This document shows positions 38,993-42,906 of a stretch of 42,906 nt of DNA, piece after piece. Position numbers and translations under genes: made by a program. The stretch lies in the NCBI GenBank assembly GCA_026129485.1, contig JAHCHY010000026.1:1-42906 (forward strand). Direction: 5' to 3'. How positions within the stretch are numbered: the stretch's first letter is position 1; every line of letters starts with the position of its first letter. This DNA is from Cyclobacteriaceae bacterium (GTDB taxonomy: Bacteria > Bacteroidota > Bacteroidia > Cytophagales > Cyclobacteriaceae). Under the pieces are notes generated by a model. That model was not told the origin of the DNA, ran no database searches, and was given only the letters and a program-made list of their open reading frames with translations.

Positions 38993-39511
38993 TTACTCTA
39001 CTTCCACTATAATCTCTATTTCTACGGCAATGTTGCTGGGCAGCGCATTCATCCCCACGGCCGATCGGGCATGTTTGCCCTTCTCGCCAAATACCGCAAC
39101 TATCAGGTCAGAAAAACCATTGACTACTTTAGGCTGATCGGTGAATGTATCGGTACAATTTACCATACCCAGCACCTTAACAATTCGCTTCACTTTATTG
39201 AGATCTCCAAGTTCCGCCTTCAGGGTAGAGAGTATGGAAATCCCGGTTTGCCGGGCAGCATCGTATCCTTGTTCCGTGGTGAGATCAGCGCCAACCTTGC
39301 CGGTAATGTTGCTGCCATCAGCGCGGGTCGGGCCATGACCCGCCAAAAACAACAGGTTGCCGGTGCGCACCGCCTTTACATAGTTGGCCATAGGTTTACT
39401 GGGTGTCGACAATTCAATACCCAGCTCTTTCAGCTTCTTGTCGTAATCTGTTTTTTGACCAAATGCAGAAAGCGCTCCGGCAAGAAAGAAAGCAAGCAAT
39501 ACGCGTCTCAT
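38993..39511 (-). CDS. Exported RidA/YjgF-family protein
   Basis: A 172-residue Rid-superfamily protein preceded by a signal peptide (MRRVLLAFFLAGALSAFGQ). The Rid core is recognisable: VRTGNLLFLAGHGP, TTEQGYDAARQTGISILSTL, VKRIVKVLGMVNC, and the closing HARSAVGMNALPSNIAVEIE. It includes the Arg (ARSAVG) corresponding to the catalytic Arg of enamine/imine deaminase RidA. Most studied RidA proteins are cytoplasmic and quench reactive imines made by PLP enzymes. The signal peptide sends this one to the periplasm, where its substrate is unclear. It is divergent from the tag gene and 81 bases downstream of nothing else on its strand; the permease gene lies 81 bases further along. Confidence 0.88.
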   Translation of the reverse strand: MRRVLLAFFLAGALSAFGQKTDYDKKLKELGIELSTPSKPMANYVKAVRTGNLLFLAGHGPTRADGSNITGKVGADLTTEQGYDAARQTGISILSTLKAELGDLNKVKRIVKVLGMVNCTDTFTDQPKVVNGFSDLIVAVFGEKGKHARSAVGMNALPSNIAVEIEIIVEVE

Positions 39512-39592
39512 AATCAGGGTTATTTTAGGAACCTTAAGGTATAAAACTTTGCATTAAACCCGGTAACTTCCGGTCAAATTGATATAATTTAT

Positions 39593-40171
39593 ATGGCAGA
39601 TGTTTTTCGTTGCCCCTGGTGCCTGGGATTTGATCAGTATATAAAATACCACGATGAAGAATGGGGCGTCCCGGTGCATGACGATCGGAAGCATTTCGAG
39701 TTTTTAATTTTAGAGGGTGCGCAGGCCGGGCTGAGCTGGGCGACAATCCTGAAAAAGCGGGAAGGCTACCGGAAAAATTTTGCGGATTTCGATCCTGTTA
39801 AAGTAGCCCGTTTCACCGAAAAAAAGCTGGAGAAGATTCTACAAGACCCCAGCATTATCCGCAACAAGCTGAAAGTATATGCGGCTGTAAACAACGCCAA
39901 ACGTTTCCTCGAAGTGCAAAAAGAGTTCGGGAGCTTTGATACATACATCTGGAGCTTTGTGGGCGGCAAGCCCATTGTTAACAAATGGAAATCATTAAAG
40001 GCAGTTGCCCCAACCACAAAAGAATCGGATGCATTGAGCAAAGATCTGATCAAGCGCGGTTTTAAATTTGTAGGCAGCACGGTAATCTATGCGCACATGC
40101 AGGCCTGCGGTTTGGTTAACGACCATCTGGTAGATTGTTTCCGGTATAAGCAAGTGGGCAATAGGCAGTAA
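39593..40171 (+). CDS. tag: DNA-3-methyladenine glycosylase I
   Basis: This 192-residue cytoplasmic enzyme removes 3-methyladenine from DNA in base-excision repair. The zinc-binding residues are Cys7 (RCPWC) and His20 near the start, and the H-x3-C pair in NDHLVDCF near the end, all with the same spacings as E. coli Tag. The base-binding Glu and Trp segment FEFLILEGAQAGLSWATIL and the helix-hairpin-helix-like region are conserved. It starts at ATG 39593, and its stop codon lies inside a long inverted repeat (40150-40224). It has no relationship to the modification cassette elsewhere in the window. Confidence 0.95.
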   Translation: MADVFRCPWCLGFDQYIKYHDEEWGVPVHDDRKHFEFLILEGAQAGLSWATILKKREGYRKNFADFDPVKVARFTEKKLEKILQDPSIIRNKLKVYAAVNNAKRFLEVQKEFGSFDTYIWSFVGGKPIVNKWKSLKAVAPTTKESDALSKDLIKRGFKFVGSTVIYAHMQACGLVNDHLVDCFRYKQVGNRQ

Positions 40172-40224
40172 GAAAAATTATATCAGCAATTTGCCTTACT
40201 GCGTTTTGCCTATTGCCTACTTGC
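40150..40224. repeat. Long inverted repeat / hairpin at the end of tag
   Basis: GCAAGTGGGCAATAGGCA (40150-40167) pairs with TGCCTATTGCCTACTTGC (40207-40224) at 17 of 18 positions, and inside it GCAGTAAG (40165-40172) pairs with CTTACTGC (40195-40202). The left arm covers the last codons and the stop of tag. It could terminate tag transcription or represent an inserted intergenic repeat. Confidence 0.5.
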
Positions 40225-40271
40225 TTTAAAACATACAAACTAAAATGAAACTATACCTCTGTACTTAACAG

Positions 40272-40964
40272 ATGCAGCACATTCTTATAGCAGAAGATGA
40301 CGTGAATATAGCTTCCGACCTGAAGCAGCAACTGCTCAACGAAGGGTTTTCAGCCGAAGTCGTGTTCGATGGCCTGCTGGCCGAAAAAATCATTGCACGC
40401 AAACCATTCGACTGCATTATCCTGGATATTAACATGCCCGGCAAGAACGGGCTGGAAGTATGCAAGTCGGTGCGCTCGCGAAAGATAACCACACCTATTC
40501 TTATGCTTACCGCTTTTGGCGAAGTGGAAGACAAATTGCAGGGTTTTGAAAACGGTGCCGATGATTACCTGACAAAACCCTTTTTCTTTAAAGAGCTGCT
40601 GGCACGTGTCAGGGCTTTGCTGAAACGGGGAGCAAAACAGCAGCAAGCCTTACAACTAATTACGATTAATGACCTGGTTATTGATCTTTCAGCCAAAACC
40701 GTAAACCGGGGCGATGCAGCCATTAAGCTCACCGCGCGCGAGTTTGAAATTCTTACCACACTGGCTGAAACCAAAGGAAGCGTGGTTTCCAAAAAAGAAC
40801 TGATTAAAAAAATTTGGGGCACATCGGTGGAAGTAAACACCAACACGATTGAAGTGTTCATTAACTCGCTGCGTAATAAAATCGACAAGCAGCATGAGGT
40901 AAAGCTGATTCATACCCGGCCGGGCTTTGGTTATTTTTTAAGCGCTACCCCGCATGAAGCTTAG
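40272..40964 (+). CDS. OmpR/PhoB-family response regulator
   Basis: A 230-residue two-component response regulator. The receiver domain (1-118) has the acidic pair in IAEDD, phosphoacceptor Asp52 in ILDINMPG, the conserved Thr (LMLTAFG) and Lys (LTKPFFF). The winged-helix DNA-binding domain (about 128-226) shows LTAREFEILTTLAE, the recognition helix region NTNTIEVFINSLRNKI and the wing HTRPGFGYFL. The gene overlaps the downstream kinase by 11 bases. Neighbourhood suggests control of the TolC-type efflux gene after the kinase. Confidence 0.95.
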   Translation: MQHILIAEDDVNIASDLKQQLLNEGFSAEVVFDGLLAEKIIARKPFDCIILDINMPGKNGLEVCKSVRSRKITTPILMLTAFGEVEDKLQGFENGADDYLTKPFFFKELLARVRALLKRGAKQQQALQLITINDLVIDLSAKTVNRGDAAIKLTAREFEILTTLAETKGSVVSKKELIKKIWGTSVEVNTNTIEVFINSLRNKIDKQHEVKLIHTRPGFGYFLSATPHEA

Positions 40965-42318
40965 AAACCGGATCCTGCTCTTCTTTGCCGGCTCGTTTCC
41001 GGTAATACTGGGAATCGCTTTGCTTGCGGTTTACTTCAGCATGGCCGAATACCGCGAAGAAGAATTTTTGCAACGCCTGAAAGAAAAAACAACCACTACG
41101 TTGCGCCTGCTTATCGATGTGCAAAAGATCGATCATGCCTTGCTCCGGGCTTTGGACGAAACTACCATCAATAATTTATACGATGAAAAAATCCTCCTGT
41201 TTGATTCGGCCGGCCGTACCATATATGCCAGCGTAGACGATACTTCGGTTTTGTTTCCGTTGGAAGTATTGAAAGACCTGAAGGGAGGGCGCAACGAAAT
41301 TTTTTACCGCGAAGGTCAATACGATGTGTATGCGCATGTGATTGAAAAAGACGGTGAGAAGTTTTACGCCATCGGCAAAGCAAATGATATTTACGGGAAA
41401 GAAAAGCTGCGTTTCCTGGTCTGGATACTGTTGGGCGTGTTTATCATCTCGGTTATCCTGGAGGCTTTGATCGCGCTTTACCTCTCGCGCCAGATATCGC
41501 AACCCATTGTTCGGCTTACCAATGAAGTAAGTGATAAATCGATCAACAACCTTACCCAGGTATATGTACCATCCTCACGCGATGAAATTGCTTCGCTGGC
41601 CAACGGCTTTAATACTATGCTTGCCCGTGTTGAGCAATCTTATTCATACCAGAAAAACCTGATCCATCATGTTTCGCATGAGCTGAAAACGCCCATTGCT
41701 GTGCTTATCTCCAACATCGAGCGGGTGTTGAATGAAAAAGACCCGCAACAGTGGCAGGAAAGCCTGGAGTTTCAGAAAAACGGGTTAATGCAAATGAGCA
41801 CCGTGGTTACCACCCTGCTTGATATCTCTAAATATGAAACCGATCCGGCACAGGTGTTTACCGAATCGGTGCGGGTGGATGAGCTCCTGTTTTCGTGTAT
41901 CGAAAGTTTACAAACGCTTTCGCCTGCTGCCCGGTTTGAGGTGGCTATTCATCAGAGTGTAAACGATGCGGCAGAGCTAACCTGCCCCGGCAATGAGCGG
42001 ATGTTACACATTGCATTTATTAATGTGCTCAAAAACGCCATCGCCTATTCGGGCGATGAGCGTGTTACGGTTGAAGTTTCTGCCGAAAAAAATTTCCTGC
42101 AGGTTTTAATTGATAACAACGGGGCCACTTTATCGCAAAAAGAACAGTCCGGCTTGTTTACTTATTTCTTCCGGGGCCAGAACAGCTACAAAAAGATAGG
42201 GATCGGCCTGGGCCTGGTTATGGTTTCAAAAATTATCCGGCTCCATCGCGGAAGCATAGCTTACCACGTTACGGAAACCGGCAAAAACCGGTTTATCATC
42301 TCGCTGCCGCAGTCTTAA
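40954..42318 (+). CDS. Sensor histidine kinase
   Basis: A 454-residue membrane kinase paired with the response regulator. Membrane segments lie at about 8-29 (LLFFAGSFPVILGIALLAVYF) and 153-177 (FLVWILLGVFIISVILEALIAL), with a periplasmic sensor of about 120 residues between them. HAMP linker follows. The phosphoacceptor is His242 in HHVSHELKTPIAV. The ATP-binding region has the N-box INVLKNAIAYSG, a degenerate G1 region (VLIDNNG in place of a D-G-G loop) and G2 GIGLGLVMVSKII. The sensor domain has no recognisable metal motif; heavy-metal or envelope-stress sensing is suggested only by the adjacent efflux gene. Confidence 0.95.
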   Translation: MKLRNRILLFFAGSFPVILGIALLAVYFSMAEYREEEFLQRLKEKTTTTLRLLIDVQKIDHALLRALDETTINNLYDEKILLFDSAGRTIYASVDDTSVLFPLEVLKDLKGGRNEIFYREGQYDVYAHVIEKDGEKFYAIGKANDIYGKEKLRFLVWILLGVFIISVILEALIALYLSRQISQPIVRLTNEVSDKSINNLTQVYVPSSRDEIASLANGFNTMLARVEQSYSYQKNLIHHVSHELKTPIAVLISNIERVLNEKDPQQWQESLEFQKNGLMQMSTVVTTLLDISKYETDPAQVFTESVRVDELLFSCIESLQTLSPAARFEVAIHQSVNDAAELTCPGNERMLHIAFINVLKNAIAYSGDERVTVEVSAEKNFLQVLIDNNGATLSQKEQSGLFTYFFRGQNSYKKIGIGLGLVMVSKIIRLHRGSIAYHVTETGKNRFIISLPQS

Positions 42319-42371
42319 GCAAACCTTTATCCGTCTTAAGGTTTTCTTAAGCCGGTTGCCTGTTAGTGTTG
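42314..42371 (+). promoter_or_regulatory. Three CTTAAG motifs and a candidate -7 box before the TolC-family gene
   Basis: CTTAAG occurs at 42314-42319, 42335-42340 and 42346-42351, with starts 21 and 11 bases apart, near two and one DNA turns. OmpR-family regulators commonly bind direct repeats spaced 11 bases. Thirteen bases after the last motif lies TAGTGTTG (42364-42371), a one-mismatch -7 box, and the start codon follows at 42376. The motifs would occupy the place of a -33 box, as for an activator. The first motif overlaps the kinase stop codon. Confidence 0.4.
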
Positions 42372-42375
42372 CAGC

Positions 42376-42906
42376 ATGAAATTCCTGCATACTGCTTTTA
42401 TTGTTTTTCTCACGCTTCCCGGCCTGGCGCAAAAAGACGTACCCCTTACGCTTGATCAGGCCGATAGCATGTTCCTGAATAAAAACCTGCTACTGCTTGC
42501 AGCCCGGTACAACATCGATGCTAAAGATGCGCTGGTTATCCAAGCCCGCGCCTATCCGAATCCTACATTCACAGCCGACCTGAATGCATACGATCCGGAG
42601 AACAACAAAACTTTTCATGTGGATAAAACCGGGCAAAAGTTTTTTGCTTTGGAACAATTGATTGTGCTGGGGGGCAAACGCAAGGCAGAAATTGAAATTG
42701 CAAAGCAAAATAAAAAGCTGGCAACATTAGAGCTGGAAGACCTCTTGCGCAACCTGCGTTACCAGCTGCACATTGGGTTTTACATCGTAAACCAGCAACG
42801 CATTACGCTGAATAAATTCAATCGCCAGCTGGAAGTGCTGGATACGCTCATTACCTCGTACGAAAAACAAGCGGCACGGGGCAACCTTCCTTTAAAGGAT
42901 GTTATT
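42376..42906 (+). CDS. TolC/CusC-family outer-membrane efflux protein, N-terminal part
   Basis: The frame opens with ATG 42376 and continues past the window end (177 codons visible). The signal peptide is MKFLHTAFIVFLTLPGLAQ. The body has the outer-membrane efflux protein layout: PLTLDQADSMFLNKN, then LLLAARYNIDAKDALVIQA and AYPNPTFTADLNAY, with an Ala/Gln-rich helix and a long coiled coil. The segment FFALEQLIVLGGKRKAEIEI is typical of CusC/CzcC-like channels. It likely forms the trimeric exit duct of an RND-type heavy-metal or drug efflux system whose other genes lie beyond the window. The two-component pair directly upstream is the likely regulator. Confidence 0.88.
   Translation, partial: MKFLHTAFIVFLTLPGLAQKDVPLTLDQADSMFLNKNLLLLAARYNIDAKDALVIQARAYPNPTFTADLNAYDPENNKTFHVDKTGQKFFALEQLIVLGGKRKAEIEIAKQNKKLATLELEDLLRNLRYQLHIGFYIVNQQRITLNKFNRQLEVLDTLITSYEKQAARGNLPLKDVI

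Noticed and set aside
40244-40269. Tiny frame upstream of the response regulator
   Set aside because: An ATG followed by only about seven codons to a TAA; nothing suggests it is translated or regulatory.
1-42906. RNA genes, CRISPR arrays, insertion sequences
   Set aside because: No tRNA or rRNA signatures, no regularly spaced repeats of CRISPR type and no transposase frames were recognised on either strand.

Overview
The window looks like chromosomal DNA of a Bacteroidota bacterium, most likely a Cytophagales-type free-living organism. Supporting signs are a FecI/FecR/TonB-receptor regulon, GIN-domain (DUF2807), DUF6702, Reg_prop-propeller and DUF4974 proteins, many lipoproteins and exported proteins, few Shine-Dalgarno sites, and repeated Bacteroidota-type -7 boxes (TAnnTTTG) upstream of genes. 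Genus and species cannot be read from the sequence. No rRNA, tRNA, CRISPR array or transposase was recognised. The longest stretches without a gene are all below 200 bases.

Layout. 1-5473 (minus): the edge of a lipoprotein gene, a broken subtilase remnant, and a giant exported protein of unknown function (1560 aa). 5606-7830 (minus): prmA, tpiA and a DUF6702 protein, divergent from a HupE/UreJ membrane protein. 8561-13627 (plus): two tandem M1 metallopeptidase paralogues with a small toxin-antitoxin pair between them. 13709-16138 (minus): an FKBP-like lipoprotein, a propeller lipoprotein and a YceI protein, the last divergent from a membrane-anchored (ToxR-like topology) winged-helix regulator. 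17240-18673 (plus): an M20 peptidase. 18786-22230 (plus): a tightly packed, visibly AT-rich three-gene cassette of a beta-class DNA methyltransferase, a GHKL/MORC-MutL-like ATPase and an unrecognised protein. 22310-25339 (minus): a PLP-dependent dehydratase, a glycosidase-like propeller lipoprotein and a nitroreductase. 25386-27867: a beta-barrel-like lipoprotein, coaX and a GIN-domain lipoprotein. 27933-33749 (minus): ECF sigma, FecR anti-sigma, an STN-domain protein with an unusual repeat domain, and a TonB-dependent receptor. 33901-36487 (minus): a small secreted protein, a SulP transporter and a beta carbonic anhydrase. 36560-39511 (minus): an ABC-type FtsX/MacB permease and an exported RidA protein. 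39593-42906 (plus): DNA-3-methyladenine glycosylase I, a two-component pair and the start of a TolC-family efflux gene running off the window.

How genes work together. The sigma/anti-sigma/STN/receptor block looks like a cell-surface signalling and uptake unit in which the STN signalling domain sits on a separate protein from the receptor. The SulP-carbonic anhydrase pair suggests bicarbonate uptake and CO2/HCO3- interconversion. The two-component pair probably controls the adjacent efflux gene, whose upstream region carries three CTTAAG motifs in helical register. The methyltransferase-ATPase-unknown cassette is the best candidate for an unusual restriction-modification or defence-type system. 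Two coding genes carry palindromic 21-bp elements inserted in frame, which suggests a mobile palindromic repeat that tolerates or prefers coding DNA.
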